Notes: generated from the letters alone by a model not told the origin. Positions 45,881 to 55,877 are shown, numbered from the stretch's first letter. The stretch: 64,000 bases of DNA from Emergencia sp. 1XD21-10 (GCF_009936045.1 NZ_QWEQ01000002.1:62001-126000); one strand, 5' to 3'. Program-made: numbers and translations.

Positions 45881-47050
45881 ATGAACGGATTATACGCACT
45901 GACAATTGTCATGATTGTCTACGCTCTCGGCGATATGATCGCCACCAAAACAAAAGCAATTATCTCCATGCTGTTCGTCGCTTCCGTGGTCTTTGCCATC
46001 GGATTTTGGAACGGCCTTCCCGCAACGATTTTCGCAGACTCCGCCCTACAGGGTTTTGCAAGCGTGACCGTGGGTCTGCTGCTTGTACATATGGGTACTA
46101 CCATCAAGCTGAAAGATTTGATCAAGGAGTGGAAAACCGTAATTATCGTACTCTGCTCCACTATCGCAATCTGCCTTGGCGTTTACTTGATCGGCGGTAT
46201 CATCATCGATAAAGCCATGGCTCTAATTGGCGCTCCGATTCTGGGCGGAGGCGTTGTAGCCTTTGTTGTCATGAGTGAAGCACTGAAAAACGCAGGCGAA
46301 AACGTTATCGTCTTCGGTTCCCTCGTTCTGGTTGTCCAGGGTGTTGTAGGCTTCCCTCTTGCATCTTTCTTCTGCAAAAAAGAAGCGCTGCGTCTGAAAG
46401 GTCAGATTGCATCCGGCGAGCTGATGCTCAACAAACCGCTGGAAGACGGCGCCGCAAAGCCTGCTTTCCGCATTTTCCCGAAAACTCCGGACGATTACAA
46501 CGGACCGAATTATCTGATTGCAAAGCTTGCCATCGTTGCATGCCTGGCACAGTGGCTGTCCGGCTTAACAGGCGGTAAAGTCAACATGCTGGTTATCTGC
46601 CTGGTTTTGGGTGTTATCTTTAAAGAAATCGGCTTCCTGGATGAGGCTTCTCTGACAAAAGCCAACGGCTTTACTTTCGTTATCGGTGCAGTTCTCGTCA
46701 ACGTATTTGCAAGCCTTGCCAACACTACTCCGGCACTGGTTCTGTCCATGATTAAACCGCTGGCTGTAGTTGTTGTGGTCGGTCTTGCGTGCTGCGCAGT
46801 TGTTTCCATCCTCATCGGAAAAATTTTCCATCAGAGTTGGTACATGTCCTGCGCCCTGGGTGTAACTGCCCTCTTCGGCTTCCCGGGAACCCTGATTGTT
46901 CCGACTGAAGTCGCAAAAGCAGTAGCTGATAACGATGAAGAGAAAGAAGTGATCTTACAGAATATCCTGCCAAAGATGATCATCGCAGGTATGGTATCCG
47001 TATCCATCGTTTCCGTTGTCTTCGCAGGCGTTATGGCAAACTGGGTATAA
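45881..47050 (+). CDS. Multi-pass permease of unassigned family, paired with M20 hydrolase
   Basis: 389 residues with about ten hydrophobic helices and a hydrophilic loop around residues 175-215. Distinct stretches are GLLLVHMGTTIKLKDLIKEW, GAPILGGGVVAFVVMSEAL and GVTALFGFPGTLIVPTEVAKA. The repeat-like halves and glycine-rich turns recall GltS-like symporters, but I cannot name the family. The start is ATG 45881 behind AAGGA. The M20 neighbour suggests the substrate is an acylated amino acid. Confidence 0.75.
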   Translation: MNGLYALTIVMIVYALGDMIATKTKAIISMLFVASVVFAIGFWNGLPATIFADSALQGFASVTVGLLLVHMGTTIKLKDLIKEWKTVIIVLCSTIAICLGVYLIGGIIIDKAMALIGAPILGGGVVAFVVMSEALKNAGENVIVFGSLVLVVQGVVGFPLASFFCKKEALRLKGQIASGELMLNKPLEDGAAKPAFRIFPKTPDDYNGPNYLIAKLAIVACLAQWLSGLTGGKVNMLVICLVLGVIFKEIGFLDEASLTKANGFTFVIGAVLVNVFASLANTTPALVLSMIKPLAVVVVVGLACCAVVSILIGKIFHQSWYMSCALGVTALFGFPGTLIVPTEVAKAVADNDEEKEVILQNILPKMIIAGMVSVSIVSVVFAGVMANWV

Positions 47051-47071
47051 AAACACCTTAAAATAATGCAT

Positions 47072-47125
47072 AAAAAACTGCGCTTTTGGAAGTTCCTTTC
47101 GGATTTTCCGGGGCGCAGCTTTTAT
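47072..47125. terminator. Bidirectional terminator between permease and GAPDH genes
   Basis: CTGCGC at 47078-47083 pairs with GCGCAG at 47113-47118, with inner GGAA/TTCC pairing, A run on the left and T run on the right, between convergent genes. Confidence 0.75.
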
Positions 47126-47174
47126 CTTTTCTTCATTATATAGAAAATTCACTCCTAAGTCAATCAGCTTACAA

Positions 47175-48191
47175 TCAAAGGAAGCTTCTCAAGTGCTTTA
47201 ATGTTCTCACCATTTGGGATACATAGCTGGATTCATTATCATACCATGCAGCTATACGAACTTCATAAATCTTAGTGCCGCATCTTCGAGCCAATGTCTG
47301 CGTTGCATCAAAGAGAGATCCGTATTTCATACCGATAATATCGCTGGATACCAGTTCTTCCTCAGTATAGCCGAAAAAATCGTTTGCTGCCGCTTTCATC
47401 GCCGCATTGATGCCTTCTGCAGAAACAGTTTCCGTATCATCCTTCAAAGTGGCATCCAGAATTGTGAGGGAACCTGAAGGTACCGGAACGCGCTGCGCAG
47501 AACCAATCAGTTTTCCGTCCAGTTCAGGAATAACCAAACCAATAGCCTTTGCTGCGCCGGTACTGTTTGGCACGATATTAATTGCGCCTGCTCTTGCACG
47601 GCGGAAATCTCCTTTTCTGTGAGGTCCGTCCAGAAGCATCTGATCTCCTGTATAAGCGTGAATCGTAGTCATAAATCCGGTTCGGATTTCACGATAGTCA
47701 TTGAGCACCTTTGCCATAGGTGCAAGACAGTTAGTCGTACAAGAGGCAGCAGAAATGATATCATCCCCGGCAGTCAGAGTCTGATGATTAATGCCGTATA
47801 CAATAGTTTTCAAATCATTTCCTGCAGGTGCAGAAATAAGAACCTTCTTTGCTCCTGCCCGCAAATGCGCTTCTGATTTAGCTTTGGAACAAAAAAAACC
47901 TGTGCATTCCAAAACAATATCGATACGCATATCCTTCCAGGGCAGATTCTCCGGGTTCTTCTCTGAAAGAATTACGATACGTTTTCCGTCTACCGTAATA
48001 GACCTCTCATCGCTGGTTATCATATGTCCACAGCATCCGCCCTGTACACTGTCATATTTCAGCAGATGCGCAAGCATTGCCGGCTCTGTCAAATCGTTAA
48101 TTGCTGCAACTTCCATCGTTTCATCCTCAAGAATCTGCCTGAATGCCAATCTGCCGATTCTGCCAAATCCATTAATTGCAATTTTTGTCAT
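47175..48191 (-). CDS. gap: Glyceraldehyde-3-phosphate dehydrogenase
   Basis: 338 residues with the NAD-binding start [16 protein letters not shown], the catalytic cysteine in [18 protein letters not shown], and [14 protein letters not shown]. Phosphorylating glycolytic GAPDH is the likely role. It is not next to pgk or tpi, as the main gap usually is in Firmicutes, so it could be a second copy. ATG 48191 follows GAGGAGGG. Confidence 0.93.
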   Translation of the reverse strand: MTKIAINGFGRIGRLAFRQILEDETMEVAAINDLTEPAMLAHLLKYDSVQGGCCGHMITSDERSITVDGKRIVILSEKNPENLPWKDMRIDIVLECTGFFCSKAKSEAHLRAGAKKVLISAPAGNDLKTIVYGINHQTLTAGDDIISAASCTTNCLAPMAKVLNDYREIRTGFMTTIHAYTGDQMLLDGPHRKGDFRRARAGAINIVPNSTGAAKAIGLVIPELDGKLIGSAQRVPVPSGSLTILDATLKDDTETVSAEGINAAMKAAANDFFGYTEEELVSSDIIGMKYGSLFDATQTLARRCGTKIYEVRIAAWYDNESSYVSQMVRTLKHLRSFL

Positions 48192-48261
48192 TTTGGATAC
48201 CCTCCTCATCTATACTATCTGTTTTCTGTAAATCACATTAATCGTATCTTGTCCGGAATAT

Positions 48262-48296
48262 GGAAATGTCCCCCATTTATACAGGGAGACATTTCC
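48262..48296. repeat. 35 bp inverted repeat after the amidohydrolase operon
   Basis: GGAAATGTC at 48262-48270 pairs with GACATTTCC at 48288-48296, with inner CCC/GGG pairs. It lies 19 bp after the last gene of the sigma-54 operon and 70 bp upstream of gap. It may act as a terminator or RNA-stabilising hairpin although no T run follows. Its length matches the island units, but it is single. Confidence 0.6.
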
Positions 48297-48314
48297 GCAT
48301 TGAGGTATTATCTA

Positions 48315-49739
48315 TTACAACTTGTCTGTTTCCATAAACTGTGCATTGGTTCCGTGAATCTTAAAAAATTCTTCCGATGCCCTAATTCCTATTTCTTTTG
48401 GACACTGTTGTATTTTCTCCAAAGAGGCTTCTTCATCTATGGTTAAAATCCTTTGATCTCTCATAATGATTTTTCCATCGACCACAGATAATGCCACCTC
48501 CTGACCTCTTGCACTATACACAAGATTCGGTACAATATTGCGCATAGGATACGTGTACACCGGAAGCATAGACGGAAAGCTAAGATCAATCGCAATAAAA
48601 TCTGCTCGTTTTCCTGTTTCTAAAGATCCAACAATATCGTCTACACCAATAGCTTTAGCTCCTTCAATTGTAGCCATGCGCAGAGCTTTCCATGCCGGCA
48701 TTTTTTCCGGATCATGGTATTTCAGCTTATTGAACATGCATATATTTTTCATTTCATGAATAATATTATGACAATTATTTCCGGGTGCCTGGTCTGATCC
48801 TAATGCAACATTGCCGCCGGCTTCCTGAAAGACTGTGCTTGGGCATACCAAACCGTCTATAATGCCGATAGAAGCAGGATTAACTACCATAGAAGCGCCG
48901 CTTCGTGCTATAATACGAGTTTCCTCATCATTACACTCAGTCAGGTGTACGGCAATTAAAGAACTGTCCAGATATTCCATATCCTGTAAAAACTCCGTCG
49001 TTCTTTTTCCATAACGCTTTTCAATCTGATAGGTTTCCCTGTCGCCCTGCTGTACGTGCATATGTATTTTCGTGCCGCGTTCTTTTGCAATCTTTTGTAT
49101 TTTCATCAGAAGCTCCGGACTGACAAAATCGACGCCCTGAGGGCCGAATAAAATCCTGATTCTGCCGTCGCCTTTACGATGCCATCTGTCAAACAGCTCC
49201 AGATTCCGTTTGAGTTCTGCTTCTCCCTGGGCATCATCCATTTCATACAGTTCTCCCGGCTGATATACTCTCCTTTTCGCTGCACGAATAGTCTGCGCAA
49301 TATTACCTCTTGCACCTATCTTTTCAATGAAACGACATACATTATTCATTTCCGCATCATAATCGCCCAGTGTAGTTGTACCAGCCTTAATTGCCTCTAT
49401 GATTGCCACTTCACTTCCGGCATCTCGCTCTGTATTGGTTACCGCATTGTCAAATGGCTGTAAGCCATACATCATCCAATTATTGGTATCCTGTGCAAGG
49501 CCGCGCATCACATTGCAGGCTGTATGCATGTGCCCGTCAATAAAACCCGGTAAAATGACATGATGGGGCAGATGCAGCACTTCCTCTGCCTGATATATTT
49601 CTTCGCAGTTGTTCAAATCCACGAAATCAATAATCTTTCCTCCATCTACAATCATTGCTTTTTCAGCCTGATATCCGACGCCGCCGCCTTTCATTGTGTA
49701 AAAGTGCGGCGCTTTTACAATCATATCTACTCTTTTCAT
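48315..49739 (-). CDS. Amidohydrolase, MtaD/TrzN-like deaminase family (member 4)
   Basis: 474 residues of the metal-dependent amidohydrolase superfamily. Metal ligands are in GFIDGHMHTA, KIHMHVQQGD, AVHLTECND and GSDQAPGNN. Where most deaminases of this family have a glutamate two or three residues after the third histidine, here the sequence is HVQQGDRE, so the chemistry may differ. It is the last gene of the operon, 40 bp after the binding-protein gene. The substrate is probably an aminated or halogen-like substituted N-heterocycle or nucleoside derivative. Confidence 0.85.
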   Translation of the reverse strand: MKRVDMIVKAPHFYTMKGGGVGYQAEKAMIVDGGKIIDFVDLNNCEEIYQAEEVLHLPHHVILPGFIDGHMHTACNVMRGLAQDTNNWMMYGLQPFDNAVTNTERDAGSEVAIIEAIKAGTTTLGDYDAEMNNVCRFIEKIGARGNIAQTIRAAKRRVYQPGELYEMDDAQGEAELKRNLELFDRWHRKGDGRIRILFGPQGVDFVSPELLMKIQKIAKERGTKIHMHVQQGDRETYQIEKRYGKRTTEFLQDMEYLDSSLIAVHLTECNDEETRIIARSGASMVVNPASIGIIDGLVCPSTVFQEAGGNVALGSDQAPGNNCHNIIHEMKNICMFNKLKYHDPEKMPAWKALRMATIEGAKAIGVDDIVGSLETGKRADFIAIDLSFPSMLPVYTYPMRNIVPNLVYSARGQEVALSVVDGKIIMRDQRILTIDEEASLEKIQQCPKEIGIRASEEFFKIHGTNAQFMETDKL

Positions 49740-49779
49740 GGTGTCCTCTTATCCGCAGCCTGTATCACAGGCATTATCA

Positions 49780-51402
49780 TTATTTTGAAACGTCTAAGAA
49801 CTTCGGTTCGCCTTCCATAATGGTCGGATGCGCTTTATAGCCTTTCACACGATTATTCAGAACAGACCAGCCGTTTTTGCTGTAAAGCGGTACCCAGATT
49901 GCTTCTTCTGCAGCAACTTTCTGTATTTCTTCATAGCATTCCATTCTTCTCGTTTCGTCCGTTGTGCTTCTTGCCTCAGCTAAAAGCTTGTCAACTTCAG
50001 GATCACTCCACTTGGAACGATTCGGTGCCGGCATATTTTTACTGTACATGTATTCCTGCAGCATATCCTCTGCGGAATTGATATAGGCACCCATAATCAG
50101 CACATCAAAATCATTGTCTCCATCGCCTCCGATTCTATCCCAGAAATCAGCAGTAGAAGTATTTACGATAACGTCAATGCCGATTTTTTTCATCTGTGCC
50201 TGGAACAGTTCCGCTGTTTTTGCATCTTCATCAGAATCGCAATAGGAAATCTCCATGGAAAGCTTTTCGCCATCCTTATACCGATATCCATCGCTTTCCA
50301 GCTTATAACCGTTGTCCTCAAGAAGCTTTCCTGCTGCCTCTAAATCATACTTGTAATAGTCTTTTCCTTCTTTCCAATTCCATTTGTATCCCTCAGGAAG
50401 GCCTGTATACATTGCCTCACAATGTCCACCCATAACTGTATTGATGATTTCGTCTCTATCAATAGCCATGTTGCATGCCTGTCTTACTGCCTTGTCAGGC
50501 ACTCTCTCCGTCTGGAACATGAGGAATACTGGATAAGGAGGATTATATTCTTCTAAAGTGTAATCGCCTTTTTCAAGCAGTCCATCAAGTTCATTGGCAA
50601 ATACGCAGCCGTTGCCCAGTACATCTATATTGCCGGCTTCAAATTCCATCTGTCTGGTTCCCGGTTCCGGAACGAATCTTACTTTTATGCCGGAAATATG
50701 TGCAGGACCCTGGTTTTCAAAAATAGAAGAGCCCCAGGTATAATCGTCATTTCTTGTCATCTTCAGGTAATCACTTGCTACATATTCCTCCAGTTTAAAC
50801 GGACCGGTACCGTCAACAACTTCTACGCCGTAAACCTTGTTGTCAGCCTCAGCCTGCTCTATCGCATCCTTATTCATAATAGAAGCAACAGGAACAGTCA
50901 TGTTTACCAGGAAATTATTATCCGGCTTGCTCATATTTACTACAACAGTCTTTTCATCCGGTGTTTCAATCGTGTCAACGAAGTCCAGATAATAAGAATA
51001 GCACGTACCGGACTCTGTCCGCCAGCGCTCCCAGGTCCACCTTACATCTTCTGAAGTCAGTGCTTTACCGCTGTGGAATTTGATTCCGTCTTTCAGATGG
51101 AAAGTATAAGTCATACCATCATCGGAAACCTCCCAGCTTTCTGCCAGTGCATCCTTAATTGTCTCACCGTCAAAATCAGTAGTCACTATCGTATCATACA
51201 TCTGGTTTACATACTGCCAGTCCCCGTAAGAAGAGGTCATCTGCGGATCCATTATGCAGTTGCTTCCCTCAGAGTAAGTACCGACAACCAGTTCTTCAGA
51301 TTCTGAGCTGCCGCCGTCATCGCCGCCGCATGAAGCCAGGGCAAATACCATGACAAAGATCAGTAAAGTTGCACTAATTCTTTTCCATTTCTGCTTTAAC
51401 AT
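49780..51402 (-). CDS. ABC transporter substrate-binding lipoprotein (family 5, DppA/OppA type)
   Basis: 540 residues. A signal peptide ends in the lipobox LASC with the lipidated cysteine at residue 25, followed by a Gly/Asp/Ser linker. The body shows the family 5 pattern (YTFHLKDGIKFHSGKALTSEDV, VDGTGPFKLEEY, VRQACNMAIDRDEI). It captures the transported ligand outside the membrane for the permeases encoded at 57.9-59.7 kb. It is separated from them by the three amidohydrolase genes, all on one strand. Confidence 0.93.
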   Translation of the reverse strand: MLKQKWKRISATLLIFVMVFALASCGGDDGGSSESEELVVGTYSEGSNCIMDPQMTSSYGDWQYVNQMYDTIVTTDFDGETIKDALAESWEVSDDGMTYTFHLKDGIKFHSGKALTSEDVRWTWERWRTESGTCYSYYLDFVDTIETPDEKTVVVNMSKPDNNFLVNMTVPVASIMNKDAIEQAEADNKVYGVEVVDGTGPFKLEEYVASDYLKMTRNDDYTWGSSIFENQGPAHISGIKVRFVPEPGTRQMEFEAGNIDVLGNGCVFANELDGLLEKGDYTLEEYNPPYPVFLMFQTERVPDKAVRQACNMAIDRDEIINTVMGGHCEAMYTGLPEGYKWNWKEGKDYYKYDLEAAGKLLEDNGYKLESDGYRYKDGEKLSMEISYCDSDEDAKTAELFQAQMKKIGIDVIVNTSTADFWDRIGGDGDNDFDVLIMGAYINSAEDMLQEYMYSKNMPAPNRSKWSDPEVDKLLAEARSTTDETRRMECYEEIQKVAAEEAIWVPLYSKNGWSVLNNRVKGYKAHPTIMEGEPKFLDVSK

Positions 51403-51468
51403 CTTTCTTTCCTCATTTCGTTATATTTTGAAAAGTGAGTGAATTACACCACCTTTTCAACAAATCAG

Positions 51469-52923
51469 CTAGTCCTCATATTTTGGAGATACCAGCGGAG
51501 ACAACTCATCTACGCTGCGTTTAAAACGGTCGTGCTGCGCAGTTCTGCTCCACGAGCCTTCTGATACCTCCTGCAGTTCCAGGGCAAGTTCTCTTTCATC
51601 CACACCATCGATTCTGCCGTCGTTTACAACACATTTTCCGCCTACATAAACCCTGTTAACAGAATGTCTTGTAGCACTGTAAACAATATTTTTTACAACG
51701 TCACGAACCGGGCTCATTTCAATGTTATCCAACTTGAATACAACAAAATCCGCCTTCGTTCCTTTTTCCAGCCTGCCCAAATCACTGCGTCCCAGTGCTT
51801 TGGCGCCGTTGACTGTCGCTGCATTAAAAATATCCCCGGCACTAACCGCAAAAGTTGTTCTGTCAACAATTTTTCCCATCACGGCTGCCATGCGCATTTC
51901 CTGAATAAAATCTGACGGGAACGTATCTGTACCAATTGTCATATTGACACCGTATTTCTGATACTTAGCAAAAGACTGCAGCGTATTTCCGCTTCTTGAA
52001 ATAGCGATTGGACAATGGGCTACTGTAGTTTTACTGTCACCAAGAAGCTTCAAATCACTGTCGCCTGCCATATTAATCGAACTGTGTCCCGTAATATACA
52101 AACAATGCGGCACAATCACATCTTCACCCAGCATGCCGGTATCAGCCATCAGCTTAACAGGAGTCTTGCCGTACATGCGGATACTGGTTTCAAATTCAAG
52201 CGGGCTTTCCGCTCCATGGATGGTAATCCGTTTATCCATTTTGTCCGCTCTCTTCCTGACTTCTTTCAGCATATCAGGCGTACAGTACATAGTCTGCGTC
52301 GGTGCCCAAATTCCGTGTATTCTGCCGTCATAAGTTCCATCGATATCGCGGATCAGCTGTTCTGCTTCTTCAATACGGTCAAATCCCTCTTTTTCATCAA
52401 AATCGCAAACTGCAGAATGGCCGTCAGGCGAATACCATATGCTCCTTTCTTCATATCGGTCTCCTGCCCTTACCGGTGCGCCAACATATGCGCGCATACC
52501 CATTTCTCCCGCCAGTTCTGCCTCCGTTCTGGAATATCCTCCTCCATAGATCAGCGAAGTCGTACAGCCGCTTTTCAAAATCTCAGCCAAATTGAGTTTC
52601 GCCTGTAAAAACGCTCCTCTTTCTCCCAGCGACATAACCAGTGCATAGTCATAGAGCGTACCTTCATAGAAATACGGATTACCTACATCTTCTCTGTAAC
52701 TCTTTAAGCTGTATACCTCGCAGGGGTGCGTATGGAGGTTTACAAACCCCGGTGTAATTGCTGCATTTCCCAAATCTTCATACGGTGCTCCCTGAGGAAT
52801 CTGTGTATAGAATCCCTCAACGGTATCACCGTCTACACCCAGATATCCGTTTTCCAATGTTTTATGACATCCCTTATCCCAAACGATAATATACTTGGCT
52901 TTATAGTATTTAATTTCACTCAT
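51469..52923 (-). CDS. Amidohydrolase, SsnA/chlorohydrolase-like (tandem paralogue 1)
   Basis: 484 residues. Metal and catalytic residues: HTH in GFVNLHTHP, H and E in ITIHGAESPLEFE, H in VIVPHCLYITGH, and D in IGTDTFPSD. It begins with the shared paralogue start YYKAKYIIVWDKGCHKTLENGY. ATG 52923 has AAAGGTG. It should hydrolyse a C-N bond (deamination or ring opening) of a heterocycle. About half of its residues match the two adjacent paralogues by eye. Confidence 0.88.
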   Translation of the reverse strand: MSEIKYYKAKYIIVWDKGCHKTLENGYLGVDGDTVEGFYTQIPQGAPYEDLGNAAITPGFVNLHTHPCEVYSLKSYREDVGNPYFYEGTLYDYALVMSLGERGAFLQAKLNLAEILKSGCTTSLIYGGGYSRTEAELAGEMGMRAYVGAPVRAGDRYEERSIWYSPDGHSAVCDFDEKEGFDRIEEAEQLIRDIDGTYDGRIHGIWAPTQTMYCTPDMLKEVRKRADKMDKRITIHGAESPLEFETSIRMYGKTPVKLMADTGMLGEDVIVPHCLYITGHSSINMAGDSDLKLLGDSKTTVAHCPIAISRSGNTLQSFAKYQKYGVNMTIGTDTFPSDFIQEMRMAAVMGKIVDRTTFAVSAGDIFNAATVNGAKALGRSDLGRLEKGTKADFVVFKLDNIEMSPVRDVVKNIVYSATRHSVNRVYVGGKCVVNDGRIDGVDERELALELQEVSEGSWSRTAQHDRFKRSVDELSPLVSPKYED

Positions 52924-52939
52924 TTTTTCACCTTTCTTA

Positions 52940-54370
52940 TTACAGTTTCTCAAAACTCATTGGATAAAACTCGTCCATCAATTTACCGTCATGCGTCTTT
53001 AATTTTTTCCACGCTTCCTCGCCCAAAGCCTGCAGTTCCTCACAGAGGCTTTTCTCATTAATTCCACAGGCCATACCATCCTGAACCACACACTTTCCCT
53101 CAACATAAACACGGGATATGGAATGTCTGGTACCGCTGTAGACAATACTCTTAATAATATCTCTGGACGGCGTCATCTCGATTGTACTCAGATCTACAAT
53201 AGAAAAATCTGCCATAGCACCCTCACAAAGTCTGCCTAAATCCGATCTTCCCAGCGCTTTTGCGCCGTTGATTGTCGCCGCATTAAAGATATCTCTGCCT
53301 CTGGTTCTGTAAGTAGTACGTTCCTGAGATTTCGCCATGAACGCAGCAAGACGCATCTCCTGCACCATGTCCGATGGGAATGTATCTGTTCCCATACCAA
53401 CATTAACACCTGCATCCGAGTATTTCGCAAAAGACTCAAGATTCGTTCCTACTCTGATAAATGGAGTAGGGCTGTGTGCTACATTGCTCTTAGTCCGGCC
53501 CAATAAATTCAGATCTCTGTCATCCCGAATAAACACCTGACTGTGTCCGGATATAAATACACAATGTGCCAGTACTACATCCTCACCCAGCATGCCCGTA
53601 TCATACAATAGCTCCACCGGTGTTTTCCCATAAAGTCTGATACATCCTTCCACTTCTGCAAGATCCTCAGCAACATGAATGGTGATGCCAACACCCAGCC
53701 TGTCAGCAGTATTACGAGTTTCCTTCAGCATTGCAGGTGTACAGGTCATGGACTGCGTCGGGCCCATCATAATATGAATTCTGTTATCATAGGCTCCGTC
53801 ATAATCCTTCACAAGGACTTCTGCTTCCCGAATTCTCTCAAAGCCGCTTTTCTCATTAAAGTCGTAAGTGACTGAATGACCATCAGGTGAATGCCACACA
53901 CTGTCTGCCTCCATTCGGTCACCTGCCCGAATTCCTGCTCCGACATAGGCACGAAGTCCCATTTGGCCTGCTGTTTCTGCTTCCAGTCCGGAATAAGGCC
54001 CTCCATAAATCAAAGACGTCGTGCAGCCGCTTTTGATGAGTTCGACAAGATTTAAAGTTGTCTGAATCTCCGCGCCTCGTTTTCCCAGAGCCGGAAACGG
54101 ATAATCCATTAATGTCGATTCAAAGAAATTAGGGTTTCCGCAGTCTTCTATGTAACTCTTGATGCTGAATACTTCTGACGGATGCGTATGCAGATTTACA
54201 AAACCCGGTATGATTGCCGCATTCCCCAAATCTTCACACTGTGCACCTTCCGGAAGTTCTGACATATAACCGGAAATCCGTTTTCCGTCTACAGCCAGAT
54301 AACCGTTTTCCAAAATGCGATGACTGTCGTTTTTCCATACAACAATGTACTTAGCTTTAAAAAATTTCAT
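52940..54370 (-). CDS. Amidohydrolase, SsnA/chlorohydrolase-like (tandem paralogue 2)
   Basis: 476 residues. Residues for metal and catalysis match paralogue 1: GFVNLHTHP, ITIHVAEDLAEVE, VVLAHCVFISGH and MGTDTFPSD. The N-terminus MKFFKAKYIVVWKNDSHRIL aligns with its neighbours, supporting ATG 54370, although the GAGGAGG site is rather far (about 14 bp). The end is 16 bp before the paralogue 1 start. It differs from the others in the region after the HxAE motif, where substrate contacts are expected. Confidence 0.88.
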   Translation of the reverse strand: MKFFKAKYIVVWKNDSHRILENGYLAVDGKRISGYMSELPEGAQCEDLGNAAIIPGFVNLHTHPSEVFSIKSYIEDCGNPNFFESTLMDYPFPALGKRGAEIQTTLNLVELIKSGCTTSLIYGGPYSGLEAETAGQMGLRAYVGAGIRAGDRMEADSVWHSPDGHSVTYDFNEKSGFERIREAEVLVKDYDGAYDNRIHIMMGPTQSMTCTPAMLKETRNTADRLGVGITIHVAEDLAEVEGCIRLYGKTPVELLYDTGMLGEDVVLAHCVFISGHSQVFIRDDRDLNLLGRTKSNVAHSPTPFIRVGTNLESFAKYSDAGVNVGMGTDTFPSDMVQEMRLAAFMAKSQERTTYRTRGRDIFNAATINGAKALGRSDLGRLCEGAMADFSIVDLSTIEMTPSRDIIKSIVYSGTRHSISRVYVEGKCVVQDGMACGINEKSLCEELQALGEEAWKKLKTHDGKLMDEFYPMSFEKL

Positions 54371-54395
54371 AGTATTTTCACGTTCCTCCTCATTT

Positions 54396-55853
54396 TTAAT
54401 CAAGGTTAATCTTAGAAAATGAAAGCGGAGACAATACATCAATTCCGCGATGCCGAATATCCTTTTTTTCAGCTTTTTTCCATCCCGCTTCAGCAAATTC
54501 CTGTAATTGACCACACAAAGCTTTTTCGTCAATTCCTTTCACTTTCCCATTTTCTACAATGCGCTGTCCATCTACATACACATGCTGTACTGAATGCCTT
54601 GTAGCACTGTATATCAGATTTTTCACCACATCTCGAACGGGGCTCATCTCAATGGAATCTAAACTGATAACTGAAAAATCCGCTTTACAGCCCGGAGCCA
54701 GCTTTCCTAAATCCTTTCTCCCCAGTGCGTGTGCCCCGTTAACAGTAGCTGCATAAAAGATATCCTTTGCACTTGCTGCGAAGGTACTTCGTCCCGTTAT
54801 CTTACCCATAATTGCTGCCATTCGCATTTCCTGAATAAAATCCGACGGAAAAGTATCTGTTCCGATTCCCATATTAACGCCTGCCTGCTGATAACGCTCG
54901 AAAGTTTCTAAAGTGTCTCCCTCCCTTGCAAGAACGATTGGACAATGCGCCACTGTTGCACCCGCCTGACCGAGCAGCTGTAAATCCCTTCCTCTCATGT
55001 AAATCTGGGAATGCCCTGTAATACAGCAGCAGTGTGCAATAACCAAATCCTCACCAAGCAGTCCTGTTTCGTGCATTACTTCTACCGGGGTTTTCCCTCT
55101 ATGACGAATGGAAGTTTCAAACTCTATAAAATCTTCACTGCCGTGAATCGTTATGCCAATACCATGTTTGTCCGCTTCTTTGCGTACCTGACGGAGCATT
55201 TCCTCTGTACAGGTCATAGTCTGTGTCGGTGCAAGCAAACCTTTAATTCGGCCGCTGCCCGAACCTTCAAGGTTTTTAGCAAAATCCACTGCCTCCCGCA
55301 GACGCTGCATACCGCTCGCCTCATCAAAAGAAAATGTAAGGCTGTGACCGTCAGGAGAATCCCATATACTGATTTCCTCTTTTGCGTCTCCTGCCCTGAC
55401 ACCCCATCCTATATAGGCTCGAATTCCTGTCTGTTCTGCTGTTTCTGCCTCTAGTTCGGACTCCGGTCCCCCGAAAATCAGAGATGTGGTACACCCGCTC
55501 TTCAAAATCTCGGCTATATTTAATTTTGCCTGTATTTCCGCACACTCCTCACCAAAGGATACCAAACCGGCATAATCATACAAAGTCGAATCATAAAAGT
55601 TAGCGTTCCCCTGATCCTCTTTGTAACTTCTGCCCCCATATACCTCCGAAGGGTGACAGTGAAGATTAATAAAGCCCGGGATAATCGCTGAATTTCCCAA
55701 ATCCTCATAAGGGGTACCTTCTGCAAGTTTTCTATGAAAATCTACAATCTCATTTCCCCTTATCTCCAGATAACCGTCTTCCAACTGACGATGCTGTTTT
55801 CCATCCCAAATAATGATATATTTGGCTTTTAAAAAAACACTTTCTTTGTTCAA
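54396..55853 (-). CDS. Amidohydrolase, SsnA/chlorohydrolase-like (tandem paralogue 3)
   Basis: 485 residues, third tandem copy: GFINLHCHPSEV, ITIHGSEDFIEFE, VIAHCCCITGH and IGTDTFPSDFIQEMRMAA. The start is probably TTG at 55853, because GGAGGTGG lies 5 bp upstream of it and no in-frame ATG precedes the conserved FLKAKYIIIWDGKQH. The metal ligand motif reads LHCH where the others read LHTH. It follows the transporter ATPase genes by about 24 bp. Confidence 0.87.
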   Translation of the reverse strand: MNKESVFLKAKYIIIWDGKQHRQLEDGYLEIRGNEIVDFHRKLAEGTPYEDLGNSAIIPGFINLHCHPSEVYGGRSYKEDQGNANFYDSTLYDYAGLVSFGEECAEIQAKLNIAEILKSGCTTSLIFGGPESELEAETAEQTGIRAYIGWGVRAGDAKEEISIWDSPDGHSLTFSFDEASGMQRLREAVDFAKNLEGSGSGRIKGLLAPTQTMTCTEEMLRQVRKEADKHGIGITIHGSEDFIEFETSIRHRGKTPVEVMHETGLLGEDLVIAHCCCITGHSQIYMRGRDLQLLGQAGATVAHCPIVLAREGDTLETFERYQQAGVNMGIGTDTFPSDFIQEMRMAAIMGKITGRSTFAASAKDIFYAATVNGAHALGRKDLGKLAPGCKADFSVISLDSIEMSPVRDVVKNLIYSATRHSVQHVYVDGQRIVENGKVKGIDEKALCGQLQEFAEAGWKKAEKKDIRHRGIDVLSPLSFSKINLD

Positions 55854-55877
55854 GCACACCACCTCCTGCAATATGTT

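Noticed and set aside
47175-48191. Glycolytic gene cluster around GAPDH
   Set aside because: No pgk, tpi, pgm or eno gene is adjacent.
51469-55853. Single gene split by frameshifts
   Set aside because: Each of the three amidohydrolase genes is full length with its own metal motifs and start.
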